Source of the DNA: Cristatella mucedo
Taxonomy: Eukaryota; Bryozoa; Phylactolaemata; Cristatellidae
NCBI GenBank assembly: GCA_009760855.2
Contig: WPIO01000005.1
Span: 10,432,501 to 10,496,500, forward strand
Length of the DNA: 64,000 nucleotides
Direction: 5' to 3'
A program made the position numbers and the translations under genes. Positions 13,501 to 23,460 of the stretch are shown here, in pieces (positions within the stretch are counted from its first letter, which is position 1; each line of letters begins with the position of its first letter). Below the pieces are notes generated by a model, which was given only the letters and a program-made list of their open reading frames with translations, searched no databases and was not told the DNA's origin.

Positions 13501-16500
13501 CTGGGCCAGCATCAACCTGGCTGCCTGCGGAGTCCATCCGATCAGGCCTGAAGCACCCTTACCAACTAAGACAGCTGCATTTGCCTTCTAGCCCAACAAC
13601 ACCAGCAGGCACCGGGCTTGCTACCCAACGCCACCAATCAGCCTCAGTGGCAGCTGAAACAAGCACAAGTCACAGCTGTGCATGCGACATGCTCCCAGCT
13701 ACAGGCTCCGGCTACAGTTCAATACAGGTACCTTGGCTAGCCAGGCTGCTGACCAATCACTAACTTTGGTGACCTCCCTCCTACATAGAATGCAGGTTTC
13801 ATTATCTGCATCATCAAGCAGGGCTATCACAGCCGGCAAGGCATCACTTCAAGGCAGTCCCTCTGCAAGGAATGCATCTTGGGCTGCAACCAGCCGTGGC
13901 CTGTCCTACAGTCGCAGCAGAGGAGCAGCCTTCTGTGAGTAGAAGTGAGACTGCAGTGAGAAGCAAGCTCTTAATGGCCACGAGCAGCTCTACCCACAGA
14001 TGCCACGAGCCGGTGAGGAAAATGGCGGTATTCGCCGACTGCAGACGACATCCATATGAGCTTCTGCTTGTCCAGCTGTTGCAGCTGCCTGGTGTGACCG
14101 ACTAATGTAATGTATCTCCGTCTGCAACTCCACAAAGTCATAAAGACGATGTGGGTATTACGCAGGAGAGTTCTGAATAGCACACTCACAGCCTAAGCGG
14201 CTTTCGGTACGCATTCGGTAGCCAACAGACTTCGTCTTACGCAACAAAGAGAAAGTGGGAAGCATAGCAGAGTTAGGAGAGCAGTTGAGGTAGTGATTAG
14301 CATAGAAGTAGCAGCTCAGAACCGCTGAAAAGGATGTGCCATAGTCGGCAGTAGGAGAGTAGTTGTCGTTGCGCAAGAATTGTGGAAGCGAGTTCCACAG
14401 TCTAGGACCTGCAGAGCTAAAGCTTCTGTTGCCAACTGTCTTTACGCGGAGGAATGGGACAGCTAATTTATTGTCCACACAGGACCTGAGGGCGCGAACA
14501 GGCTGAAACTGATGCAGCAGTTCAGCTAGGTATGAAGGAGCCAAGCCGTGGCGGGCCTAGTGGGTCAGCGTAAACTTTGCTCTGTATCCTTTGCTCAACC
14601 GGCAACCATCCTAGCTCTTTCAGCAAAGGAGACACGTGCTCAAACCGCTGGGACTTGAAGACTAGCCTTGCAGCCATATTCATCGTCTGCTGCAGTGGCA
14701 TAATAGCTTTCTTTGGCAGCCCAGCCAAAAAGGAATTACGATAATCAAGCCGAGACAAACTCAAGAGCTAGTTAAATTTTTTACAAGCCACTGTGGGCGC
14801 CGGCTCCTAATCTTGGATAGGGATCGGATGTGATGGCTATCTGTAGAGGCAGTCTTCTGATTGAAGCTTTTGAAATTGAGGCAGCTGTCGAACACGACAC
14901 CTAAATTTCGAGCAGGTGGTGATGGTCGCACAATAGCATCACCTATTAGAACAGACTAGGCATGTAATGGGTTCGAGAACCATCGATGCATTCATTGGCT
15001 CACTCCTGCATGAGCCAGCTTGAGAGGTCACAGCCTGATAGCATCGGCAGCAGGTGGCTGATGTCCGGCAAAGCCTGAATCCCTTAAACTGCCGTTGTTA
15101 TTCGGCCTTGAGAGGCCCAGTTTCGAGCAGTTGGGATGCTCATCTCGATAAGGAGTCTCGGGTTACTACAGAGCACACTCTGGACAGGCAATTGCTGCAC
15201 GAGCAGGTGCTGCATCGTGGCTGGCTTATGTGCCACGGCAGTACAGGGCTACTACAGTACAGCACTATCGTGTGCCGCCTGCGGCATGCTACGTGGGAGT
15301 GTGGCAGCACTCGAGCGGCACAGGCAGGCATCCTCTTGAGGCTAGCCTTCTGGCCTTCTGGATGGAGATGCCAGGCTGCACTGTCTTCTCCCGAGCCCCT
15401 GGCATCGTCTACTTTCTGCTTGCATCCAGCTCTGCAAGTGGCCGACGAGGCAGCATATTTTCGACTAGGTAGCACATCGCACATGATGCATCAGGCATGC
15501 TATGCCGGAATCAGCTCTCCCAGTTCCGAGCAGGTGCGTGTGTCATAGCGCTGACCACACTGTCTGGCCTGCATGTCCACACACTAGCCTGTTGGGCTCA
15601 GTCGGCCCATGCTGACTCTGGCCCGCTCTTGCGGTTGGCAGCATGAAAGTGCCAGCAATATCTGCATTACCGTCTATCCCACACCTTCAAGATTGTAAGG
15701 TTGCTACCCCATGCTGCTTTGTCACGAGTCATAATCACCTGTCTTTTCTTGACTACCGAAGGCGAACCACAAGCTGCTTATGTATCGCGTGTGCAACGGA
15801 AAACTCTCCTGCCGAACACCTGCCTAGTCCTTGAGTGGATTTGTAGAGTCACAGTAGAAGATACATAACCTCATAAGCCACTCAAGCTGGCGAGGCACTG
15901 GCTTCTGGACCCAGGCTGCACAGCCAGCACGGATTTGATCAGCTGATGCTAGGCAATGGACACATTTCCATGCTATACCAGGGTGCTAGTTACAGAATCT
16001 AGTTATCCAGAAGAGTTGCAATGGCATCAATCAAATTTATATTTATAATGTAAGTACGTCCGATAGACGTGAGCAGTACTGATTTGCTAGCCGGAGTCAA
16101 CCAACGGGAACAGAGCCTGTTGTATACCCCTACAGGCAAACATCAGTGTAAGCTTGTGCGATAGTTCATTTATTAAAGATCTTTTAAATGCTTTTTATCT
16201 TTTTTCTCCTTCTACGAGTTTCGTGCACTGAGACAAAGCCCCAAAATTAGCCATCAGTAAGGTGGGCTCACTAGATAGATCAGTGGGCACTCAGACCTGC
16301 CTTCCTAAGCTAAGCTGGAGTTTCCCTGTAATTTTCCACAACTAATTAATGCTAGTGCAATACATATCTAATTTATCTGGTGAAGGCAAGCCGAGCAAGA
16401 TAGCTAGGCAGACTAACATCAATTGAAGTGGCTGTAGATCCTGTATAAACAAGTTAACACTGCAGTAATGTGTTTCAAAAAGGTCAAAGGTAGACCTGAT

Positions 16501-19500
16501 TGACCGATGATAGAAGTCTTGGGCCCTGCCTTTTACAGCATGCCATAACAAGTCCAGGTGGCTACTGCACTGGCCCTCAGTTTCAGGTGCTTGCCTTGAA
16601 AGACCGAGATCAAGATGAATGCATTTGATGAAAGAGGTCGTAGGCTCGAGCTCCGTGGCATATGTGAAGTGCCCGATTTCTCTTAGGGTGCTATACAATT
16701 TACACACCATCAGCTCTGCTGCTGACGGGAGAGTTCAGCAGCTTTTGCATCTGCTTCACTTCTGCTTTCGCTTTTGCTTTATGCTTCGTGCCATCGCCTG
16801 GGCTTTCATGGCATCTATTGGCTGGCCCGACTCTTAAAGAAGCACTTATGCTGACTAACTCTTAACACCCACGGCTGGCTCAACCATAGAGTTCATGGCC
16901 GGTACACAGCTGAAGCCAAGGCATTCTCTGCGGTGGCACCCACAGCATTCTTTGCATCCATGGCAATCTCTTCAGTAGCATCCAATGGCATTCTCTGAGA
17001 CCGTGCCAATGGTATTCCCTGACTCGGCTCCAACAGTATTCTCAGACTTAGCACTATTAGTATCATTCTCTGACACAGTACAAACAGTATTCTCTGACTT
17101 GGTGGCAAACGAATCACCTGACGGCACAATAACAAGAATCCCTGCTGTGGGGCCTAAGGTATATTCTGCCTTTGCCACAGCCAGCTCCAGCAGTGTGGCA
17201 TACTCCCCAGATACTGATAGTACACCAGAATGAGAACACACCTCTTTCCACATGATTCACCTTGTATACATTTCTGAGCAACTGAACAACTAAACTATGC
17301 ATCTCACCGCAGAACGAGTCCTTGCTGCTCGATACGAGCAGGGGAGTCGTTTTCTTGCTGTCCTCAATGCCTCAATATTCTCCACGTCGAAGGAAACTTC
17401 TCATTGCCAGCAAATAAATATCAGATTTACTTAGTGAAGGCATGCATGTATTACGAAGTTAGGCCGGGCAAGGTAGCTAGCCAGCCCGATTGGGCTAGCT
17501 GCAGTCCCCCTTATATCAACACGTGACTGGTACAGTACTGCATAGGAAACACAATTTCATATTGACGATTGGCAGTGATGAGTCACAAAACAAGTTTTAC
17601 CTTTTCTACCTGAATCTCTGCATAGCAAACCTAGCAATGAGCTAACCTCCACTGATAAGAAACACTGCTGGTCTTGGCATTGTTGATGTCATCGCATTAA
17701 AATCTTATGTTGCACTACTATCTGCAGGGGGGTATATCTTACAAGTTAATCCAGCGTTGCAACAGTCAGCTCAGCTGGCACGAATGAAGCATCCCTCGAG
17801 AAGCACAGTAAAAGCCCTCCAATCATCCTGACATCTAGATGACCTTGGAAAGCTGCGATTAATGTAGTGGCAAACTAATAATGTTTTATCTCTGCTAACT
17901 AAGAAGACTAACTGGCTAGATAGCAGAGATTAGTCTAGGATTGGCTTGTTTACCTAATAGTACCTTTAGCACAGCCTATCTGGTTCCACGTGGCAAGATG
18001 GGCCAATGTCACTAAACTAGGCAGCAAGTAATGCATTCGCACATACTTTTGCTGAGCCCAACTCCCTAGTTGAGTACTGTGGCAAGTCTGGGTGGGCCAT
18101 GCTGATCAATCACCACTACTTCAAAGAGAGGAACGACAAAAATAACACCATCTGCTCAAAGGCAGTAGCAACACAGGTCTCATTAAGCACATGAGAACTT
18201 CAGCAGTATGAGGAAGCTTGGACTTCGGCTGCACACACATTACAGCTGCTCCAGTCACCCGGCCACCCGACTGATCGATGCACACTATTGTATGACTATC
18301 CTGATGCAGCTACCCTGATGTACGAATTGTACTTCTGTGTAGGCACGACAACTTATGGAGCAGCTGCATGACAACTTATGAGACCAAGCGATAGACTGGT
18401 CGTTGTCATTTGACACATGTCCTCATCATGGCATGTTCTTAAAGAAAATTAGTTTTAGGACAAGGGCTGTGATTACAAAGAGCCGGGGTGGTGGCAGACA
18501 GCAGTAGCTACCTGAGAGATTATCTCAGCAAGGCAGATCCACAGACTCTGTTGATAGCAGCCATGGTGGCCATCAAGGTGGCCATGCCTGGCCAAACACA
18601 AGCTACCAAGCCACAGTGGGTGCATGCTGCTGGCCTGTGCTACACCGACGACAGGGGCAGGAGGCTGCAGACGTGGATTGGCACGGGTGTCACCTTTGAC
18701 AGCCGAGGCCGCAGCTCGAGCACTGCAGCATATGCGAATGACCTGAACGGAGATTTTTTCATTCTCTTAGGATGCTATGCAAATTATTTACATTATGAAT
18801 CCAATTCCAAGGCATCTAGACGAGCCTTTCCTCACTGAAGTCGACTATACTCATTGTGGAGAGTGAAGCTTGTCTCTACTCAACTGCTGAGCACAACCCT
18901 GGCCTCCGGGATCCTGGCTCTCCATTTACTGCAGCTGGATGACCGAGCCACGATTATGGAGCTCCATAATTTCGAGCTCCTTGTTTCTTTTGAAATTAAT
19001 TCACGTGAGCAGCTGTAACGGCCAATATTCTGCTGGCCGACGTTAGATGAGCTTCATATTTGAATTTGTTTACAATTCATTTGTATAGTGCCCTAAGAGA
19101 ACTTACTATCTATTGAGGTGCTTCACATATGCCATGGAGCTCGAGCCTACGACCTTGGCAAGACCTTGTTCGCAGCATGCACCTTAACCACTGGGCCAAA
19201 CCTGCTCGGTAGGATGGTGAGCATACAAAGCACAAGCTGACACGAGGGCAGCATTTTTGCCACGAGCAATATCTTCGACACCTAATCAGCAGATGTGCCA
19301 CTTGCAAACAAGGCAATGAAACTTCTCACCTCTGACATCAAGCGATCTTGAAACAATAGTAACTCAAACTAATGCTTTTGCAATTGAGCCTCTGGGTTAC
19401 TATGATAGTGGCTAGGGGCAGCATTCACCTGCTACTGCAAGGCACTCAACTTAACCACTCAACCAGCTCAGAGCTATAGCTGCTTTAGTGGCGCAAAAAG

Positions 19501-21217
19501 GCTCTGGTCAGTTTTTACTGGTACTAGCTTGTTCAAAAGTCTTTGCTGCCACAACAATATGTCAGACAAGCTAGCAGCCTCGTGTAAGACACGACACATC
19601 GCGATGAACTGGCCGGGCAAGTTTCCCCCAAACTCACAACAGAAAGATGCAATAGCTAGCAGCTAGATGCGGATAATAGTACAAATGCTTGGAGCTGGAA
19701 ATGCAAACCAAGTCAGCCAGGCAGTGGATGTGACTTTGCAATGTAATGTAGCTGAAAATAGGCAGAAGATGCTGACATCTTGCCAAAGGTCAACCTGGGA
19801 CAGGATACCTAGACGGTGAGCAGATGCTACAGGAGATAAGCTGGCTAAGTAGATTGTGAGTAATATGTTTTGCAACTTCTGAGTAACATTAGGTTAGCTT
19901 AAATCAAATTACTTGCCATTTGCTGTGATACAGTTTGCTGCTAGTCAAGGCCAAATGTCAGCGCCAACTGCTGCAAAGAAATTGGAAGCATTTGACATGC
20001 TCAAGATAGTGAGGGATCAGAGCACAGGTAGAGCTGTAAATTGCATCTGCATACAAAAGAATACCTACAGTGTGTGCCTGGAGAATACATCACCAACCTC
20101 GGCTACTGCTAGGGACCGACAAGATAGCTGTAAGTCCAAGAGTGGTTAACAATATTTATCGACTGTGCCACGCACAAAACAAAACAGTGCTACCTAGGTA
20201 CTCTGCTTGCTACCAGGTGACCAAAGAGGCTAACAGTCAGCCCAAGGAAAGCATAAGCACATCATGTCGTTCCAAATCACTCACACGTTGTCTCGGTGCA
20301 CTCCATGTAGCAAGGCTATGTACGGAGCCCAAGATCATTTGCTCAGACTGCAGCTGTTGTAGCATACGTGACCTGTTACACGATCGCCGGAGAACAGCAT
20401 GCGATGCACAAAGAGAAATGGCATGTATTGGCACAGCTCAGCATGATGGGTACCGGACTGAGCTTCTTGCACGTGGCAGCTGGGCCCACATCCAGTAGGG
20501 TATCAACAGCAACACTACTCGGCCTGCCCCGAAGAGAAATGAAAAACCGTGAGCTAGACAGGGGCCTCGGGCTCCAGCCTATTTCTGCGACATATCTGCT
20601 AGCCGAATTGGAACTACAAATGCTCATTGTACGTAACCAGGCGAAACGTGCAAACAGAGACACGGTGGGCGTGACTAGACCTAGTGGGCTACGAGGTGGC
20701 ATGACCGGATATCACACTGATCAAATTCCTGCCACTATCGGGCTCGGTGTCCCGACGACTAACGGGGCGCGTACGCTCAAGGACGGTTATGAGCCAGCAG
20801 GACTGAATTGCCGATAGTGGCGTAAACACCGAGGAAACCCGGGTTGCTAGGTCCCATCCCCACGCAGCCGAGTGAGAAGCAGCGCATCATCTATCGTAGG
20901 TGCAGCGCCTACGGCCTACGACGCAGGTGCATTCCAAAAGTCCGGGCGATTCACGAGAAGGTCGCAGAACCCAGGCTGGGGTGTGCAGGTGCATACAGCA
21001 CTCACCAGTGATTTTCCACCTCGCCGGGCCTCCAAATCGCATAAAAGAACATCGCCGAAGCTGACGAAATAATAATCAGGTACACCAGAGCAAGCTTTCC
21101 AAAGTATCTGAACTTCGCACTTTGGATGAGCAGCAGCGACGCCGCGCAAATCACACCGGCGACCGCCAGGCTGTAACGAAAACCGGACGACCAGGCCGCG
21201 TCCATTTGACCGTTCAT
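4437..21217 (-). CDS. 1-acyl-sn-glycerol-3-phosphate acyltransferase (AGPAT, PlsC family), spliced, 5 exons found
   Basis: The enzyme acylates lysophosphatidic acid to phosphatidic acid in glycerolipid synthesis, normally in the ER membrane. Exons on the minus strand are 21217-21006, 10027-9891, 7154-6979, 5237-5142 and 4509-4437. Every junction is GT/AG and the codon phases agree across all four introns. The joined protein has at least 231 residues. Two N-terminal hydrophobic segments come first, then RPGEVENHW (like RGRNVENM in animal AGPAT1/2), NHQSIID (block I, HX4D), GTVFIDR (block II), IYPEGTRN (block III) and [11 protein letters not shown] (block IV). All catalytic-block residues are intact. 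Animal relatives are about 280 residues, so some 45-50 C-terminal residues are missing from the exons found. Intron 1 is about 11 kb and filled with mobile elements. Family assignment is firm; isoform and activity are inferred. Confidence 0.93.
5142..5237 (-). CDS. AGPAT exon 4 (block III, PEGTRN)
   Basis: The exon is 96 bp, exactly 32 codons, between ATCTG/CAG| and CAG|GTATAG. It encodes [17 protein letters not shown] followed by [15 protein letters not shown]. This is one of the best-conserved AGPAT segments: the Arg of EGTR contacts substrate phosphate in the family. Phase 0 at both ends matches its neighbours. Confidence 0.95.
5661..5929 (+). mobile_element. LINE family 1 3' end, 5'-truncated, in AGPAT intron
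   Basis: It begins at the last codons of the LINE ORF (CTATTTAGGACAGCATTTAG) and runs through the 3' UTR, the AGCGCC...GGCGCT hairpin and an (ATT)n tail. It lies antisense within the intron between AGPAT exons 3 and 4 side sequences, upstream of exon 4 in gene orientation. Confidence 0.88.
6240..6720 (-). mobile_element. LINE family 1 C-terminal fragment, diverged
   Basis: Reverse translation shows [18 protein letters not shown] and [11 protein letters not shown] in different frames. These match FGDRAFSSYAPKAWNPLP and [12 protein letters not shown] of the better copies. It is an old relic in the AGPAT intron upstream of exon 4. Confidence 0.7.
6979..7154 (-). CDS. AGPAT exon 3 (block II, GTVFIDR)
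   Basis: The acceptor is CTTTTACTTTGCAG|TG and the donor AAT|GTGAGT; length 176 bp. It encodes [19 protein letters not shown], then [20 protein letters not shown] and AEVIKKRN. It aligns with the RCV-IAKREL and GVIFIDR blocks that shape the acyl-acceptor site of animal AGPATs. No stop or frameshift is present. Confidence 0.93.
7590..7890 (+). mobile_element. LINE family 1 3' UTR and tail fused to a downstream endonuclease piece
   Basis: LINE 3' UTR sequence (TGCATGCTGACACTG..., TGCTACCACTAACCATTCGATCG) runs into the hairpin and an (ATT)n tail ending at about 7890. It is immediately followed by endonuclease-domain sequence. The same junction exists at 11345-11375. Confidence 0.82.
7891..8115 (+). 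mobile_element. Internally deleted LINE derivative: endonuclease piece joined to 3' hairpin
   Basis: The piece reads [18 protein letters not shown] to IMGDF of the endonuclease domain, then jumps directly to the 3' hairpin (TAGAAAGAGATTGAG...) and an (ATT)n tail. All of the RT is absent. It is a short non-autonomous derivative. Confidence 0.8.
8590..8740 (-). mobile_element. LINE C-terminal relic
   Basis: Reverse translation gives [20 protein letters not shown], the ...RAFS...APK-WNSLP signature of the CR1/L2-type ORF2 C-terminus. The flanks are not alignable by eye. Confidence 0.6.
8592..8647. repeat. Tandem ACATGTCAGACAGT repeats
   Basis: Three copies of ACATGTCAGACAGT start at 8592, 8613 and 8627; two are followed by AACGAGT. 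They sit inside the LINE C-terminal relic at 8590-8740. Confidence 0.8.
8741..9890. other. AGPAT intron 2 sequence, nothing recognised
   Basis: AT-rich intronic sequence between exons 2 and 3. Short open frames are present but none has a recognisable domain. Confidence 0.5.
9891..10027 (-). CDS. AGPAT exon 2 (block I, NHQSIID)
   Basis: The acceptor follows a pyrimidine-rich tract (TTTGCTATCTTCTTGTAG|G). The exon is 137 bp and encodes [20 protein letters not shown]... through [10 protein letters not shown], then donates G|GTAAGG. The His and Asp of HX4D form the catalytic charge relay in this family. Open frame continues upstream of the acceptor to about 10176, but the acceptor, the phase match to exon 1 and the spacing to block I favour the start at 10027. 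Confidence 0.9.
10621..13100 (+). mobile_element. LINE family 1 copy with endonuclease, RT and tail; nested and deleted
   Basis: The element lies in AGPAT intron 1, antisense to the gene. The 5' part (10621-11149) aligns with the start of the copy at 36605. A 3' UTR/tail fragment is nested inside it (11150-11353). The endonuclease continues at 11360-11720 with [26 protein letters not shown] and SDHMPI, broken by a stop just before SDH. After a deletion the RT runs from about 11770 to 12520 ([29 protein letters not shown]), followed by C-terminal sequence in other frames, the 3' UTR and the hairpin tail. YADD is YADV. It is inactive. Confidence 0.9.
11150..11353 (+). mobile_element. LINE 3' UTR and tail nested within the endonuclease ORF
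   Basis: The endonuclease reading SFKSTVL is interrupted by 3' UTR sequence (TATGCGTGCTTACACTGTGC...), the hairpin and (ATT)n. The endonuclease then resumes as [18 protein letters not shown]. The copy at 37300 reads through this point without the insert. Confidence 0.82.
13101..14103. other. AGPAT intron 1 sequence, nothing recognised
   Basis: A CAG/GCA-rich stretch with a plus-strand open frame of 130 codons (13159-13551). It has no recognisable domain, no conserved neighbour and an unremarkable composition, so it is left unannotated. Confidence 0.4.
14104..14980 (-). mobile_element. LINE family 2 copy, 3' half
   Basis: This is a second, distinct CR1/L2-like LINE family. Reverse translation shows [51 protein letters not shown] and then [20 protein letters not shown]. 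The 3' end has no (ATT)n hairpin tail but a short ACATT repeat. The terminal 110 bp recur at 25865-25978. Frame changes show it is inactive. Confidence 0.88.
14981..16629. other. AGPAT intron 1 sequence, nothing recognised
   Basis: Several overlapping open frames of 60-164 codons on both strands (15054-15548 is the longest) show no domain signature. It is probably old repeat material. Confidence 0.4.
16630..16700 (+). mobile_element. tRNA-derived SINE, 3' part only
   Basis: It contains the box-B-like GGTCGTAGGCTCGAGCTCC..., then GCATATGTGAAGTGCC and TTCTCTTAGGGTGCTATACAA, the same sequence as the SINE at 19085-19205 but lacking the left half. The tail is a shortened version of the LINE family 1 hairpin. 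Confidence 0.68.
16907..17104 (-). repeat. 24-bp minisatellite (8-codon SENTVG-like unit)
   Basis: On the minus strand about eight units of (A/T)GAGAATACTGTTGG... recur. Most are exactly 24 bp, with one of 27 and one of 19. In one frame they read [20 protein letters not shown], so codon-length periodicity is kept over most of the array. No start, signal or flanking exon is recognisable, so coding status is open. Confidence 0.7.
17105..19084. other. AGPAT intron 1 sequence, nothing recognised
   Basis: No gene or clear repeat could be read. A short open frame at 18488-18838 (plus) ends in SINE-tail-like sequence near 18765 (TCTCTTAGGATGCTATGCAA). Confidence 0.4.
19085..19205 (-). mobile_element. 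tRNA-derived SINE with LINE family 1 tail
   Basis: On the minus strand a tRNA-like head has an A box region (TTGGCCCAGTGGTTAAGG) and a B box region (GTAGGCTCGAGCTCC). It is followed by GCATATGTGAAGCACC, a loop, AGTTCTCTTAGGGCACTATACAAATG. The second half aligns with the LINE family 1 3' hairpin (GCAAATGTAAAGCGCC...AGTTCTCTGAGGGCGCTTTATCAAGTG). Confidence 0.8.
19660..20070 (-). mobile_element. LINE family 1 fragment (RT thumb region)
   Basis: Reverse translation gives [20 protein letters not shown] followed by FSATLHCKV. This matches SASISPVASARNLGVIFQSD and FQLHNI of other copies. It is degenerate and lies in AGPAT intron 1. Confidence 0.72.
20071..21005. other. AGPAT intron 1, 5' end; nothing recognised
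   Basis: Moderately GC-rich intronic sequence next to exon 1. The overlapping open frames on both strands have no recognisable domain. Confidence 0.4.
21006..21217 (-). CDS. AGPAT exon 1 (N-terminal membrane segments)
   Basis: It encodes about 70 residues from the ATG at 21217-21215. A second ATG four codons further on (MNGQMDAAW) is an alternative start. Two hydrophobic stretches (around [16 protein letters not shown] and [17 protein letters not shown]) flank SAKFRYFGK, matching the SAKYFFK region of vertebrate AGPAT1. The exon ends ...VENH TG|GTGAGT, phase 2. The split Trp is completed by the G that opens exon 2. Confidence 0.88.
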
Positions 21218-21845
21218 CCTCACGCCGTCACTTCCTCGCTGTTTCTAAAGCTGCACGCCGACACCCGCTGTAAGTACGATCTGCGGGCTATCGATTCACG
21301 GATCAGCGCCAGTCAGCGGTGCCGAAGCGCGAGCCCAACCATAGGACAGAGGAAAGGCTGTGAACAGCTCACCTCATGACGCCAGGCGTCTGATACGCCG
21401 AATGCATCACGTGACTGTACTAAATCCAATCAGAGTGACGACTGTGTGCTTTCGCTTCGCCTGAATGAATCGAAAGGGGGCTGCTGCAGTTGGTCGCTCC
21501 TTTGTGCTGCATCGTTTTAATGCAGCCTGGCCTGCCAACCTGGACCTAGACTCTGTAGAGCAGGGACTGACTAAAACTTCTGCGTTTGAATGTGCTTGGC
21601 TTGTAAACAAAGACGACTTAACAAGCAAATGATCCAGCGAAAGCCAGCTTCACCTATCGCCCTACATGTTTGAGGCTGAACTATACCAGTGGCCTGTGAA
21701 AGCACGAAACCTCAGATTTCCGCTCTACATCGTGCGCAATAAATACGAGCCGAAAATAGAACGTTGCGGATAAGGACTGCAGGTATCGTCTGCGTTACTT
21801 CAATGGGTTGATCAGAATCGAGGGTAATACCAAGATAGAATATCG
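21218..21845. other. 5' flank of AGPAT; no core promoter motif identified
   Basis: Upstream of the AGPAT start the sequence is relatively GC-rich and shows no clear TATA box. Any 5' UTR, upstream exon or promoter would lie here, but none can be delimited by eye. Confidence 0.35.
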
Positions 21846-21915
21846 ACCACACTTCTTTTGCAGCATATGCAAAGTGCTTAGAAAGAGATTTGAGTTCTCT
21901 TAGGACGCTGTACAA
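21846..21915 (+). mobile_element. Isolated LINE/SINE-type 3' hairpin tail
   Basis: The sequence GCATATGCAAAGTGCTTAGA, then AGAGATTTGAGTTCTCTTAGGACGC and TATTATTATG, is the shared 3' tail. GCATATG and CTTAGG make it resemble the SINE version more than the LINE version. A tRNA head could not be recognised upstream. Confidence 0.65.
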
Positions 21916-22063
21916 ATGTATTATTATGATTGTTACGAATACAAACTAGTAAGAAATGTGTACTTTACACTGTAAGAACTTAATCGCTTTCTAAGCACTT
22001 CGCATATTCTAGAGATGCTTTTCAACTATTTAGTTTCTGGCACTTGCACGTTATAATAATAAC

Positions 22064-22103
22064 AATAATGATGATGCACTTGATAAAGCGCCCTCAGAGA
22101 ACT

Positions 22104-22174
<71 letters not shown>

Positions 22175-22540
22175 GGCGCTTTACATTTGCTGCAAAGGGA
22201 AATGCAATTGAATGATGAGTAATATCATGATTGATATACAAACAAAATGAATAACATGGTCAGGGTTGACATTCACAGGGTCAGCATGCAAATGTGGTCA
22301 GTGGCAGCATGCATAGTGTCAGCACGCATAAGCACCTGAAAGACGAACCACAGGGACCCACTAAATGCTGTCCTAAATAGGTGTGTTTTTAAGTTCTTTT
22401 TAAATATTGTCAGGTCAGGAGATGTTCTGACGCAGGTCGGGAGGGGGTTCCAGGCTTTGGGAGCATACGAACTAAATGCACGGTCTACAAAGGATTTGAA
22501 GTTTGTACGAGGTATTGGTAGACTTTTGGATTCCAATTAT
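22064..22540 (-). mobile_element. LINE family 1 3' end with microsatellite in the hairpin
   Basis: The minus-strand C-terminus of the ORF reads SLPIPRTNFKSFVDRAFSSY then APKAWNPLPTCVRTSPDL, followed by the 3' UTR and tail. The hairpin stem is replaced by a (TC)n run at 22107-22173. It is 5'-truncated near 22540. Confidence 0.9.
22107..22173. repeat. (TC)n microsatellite
   Basis: About 33 uninterrupted TC units, lying between CAGAGAACTCAA and TAGGCGCTTTACATT of the LINE 3' hairpin. Confidence 0.98.
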
Positions 22541-22679
22541 CAACAGGTAACATACACAGCGTGCCAACTGCACACGTATGTACAAGAATAGCAACTCACC
22601 TGACTGAGAAAATGCAACGAGAGAAAGATACGTTTATAGCTGTATATTAAATAAATACTTTATATATTTATCGCTTCTT

Positions 22680-22930
22680 TTTTAGGGAAGTGTTAAAGTC
22701 AGTCGGTAATGAGCTCCAGACTTCGGGAGCATGTGGGAAACTTGAGGTACGGTCTCTTGAGGAATTGAGGTGGTTTAGAGGTACAGCTAAGTAACTTGAA
22801 TCAGAATAGCAGGCGATAAGGTACGTAGCCTCATTGGAAATTATTTTGGATAGATATGCTGGAGCATCAGAATAAAGATACTCAAGCTTGAGTGACAGAA
22901 CTATACTTGAAAATTAGTGGCAGAACCAGT
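22680..22930 (-). mobile_element. Diverged LINE C-terminal fragment
   Basis: The minus-strand translation resembles the ...[16 protein letters not shown] region, with many changes. It lies between better-preserved copies. Confidence 0.5.
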
Positions 22931-23160
22931 GCAGTCAGTATGCTACTTCATGGGGTGCCACTCTCCTCCGTATGACCAACGACATCATCCTAACTGGCAA
23001 CGATAACGGTTATGTCACTGCCATGGCCTTACCTGATCTATCCGCTCCATTGGACAATACTGATCACGATATCCTTCTTAAGCGACTTAGAACAGCGATT
23101 AGTCTGGAAGGCGAGGCATTGCCGTAGTTCAACTCAAAAAAGTCTTTGTCTCTCTCATTC

Positions 23161-23173
23161 TCTCTCTCTCTCT

Positions 23174-23257
<84 letters not shown>

Positions 23258-23260
23258 TCT
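23161..23260. repeat. (CT)n microsatellite, interrupted
   Basis: A CT run interrupted by CCCCC near 23175-23179 and ending in (CTAT)3-like sequence. Confidence 0.97.
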
Positions 23261-23348
23261 CATTCAAGCTTGTTCGATTGTGTTCTCTAAGTATCCATCG
23301 GTAGTCAAGTCATATCCAGCAAACAACTCGCCTGCGAAGTTCCCTACA

Positions 23349-23460
<112 letters not shown>

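Noticed and set aside
13159-13551. 130-codon plus-strand frame
   Set aside because: No domain, no signal peptide, no splice context; sits in an AGPAT intron rich in open frames on both strands.
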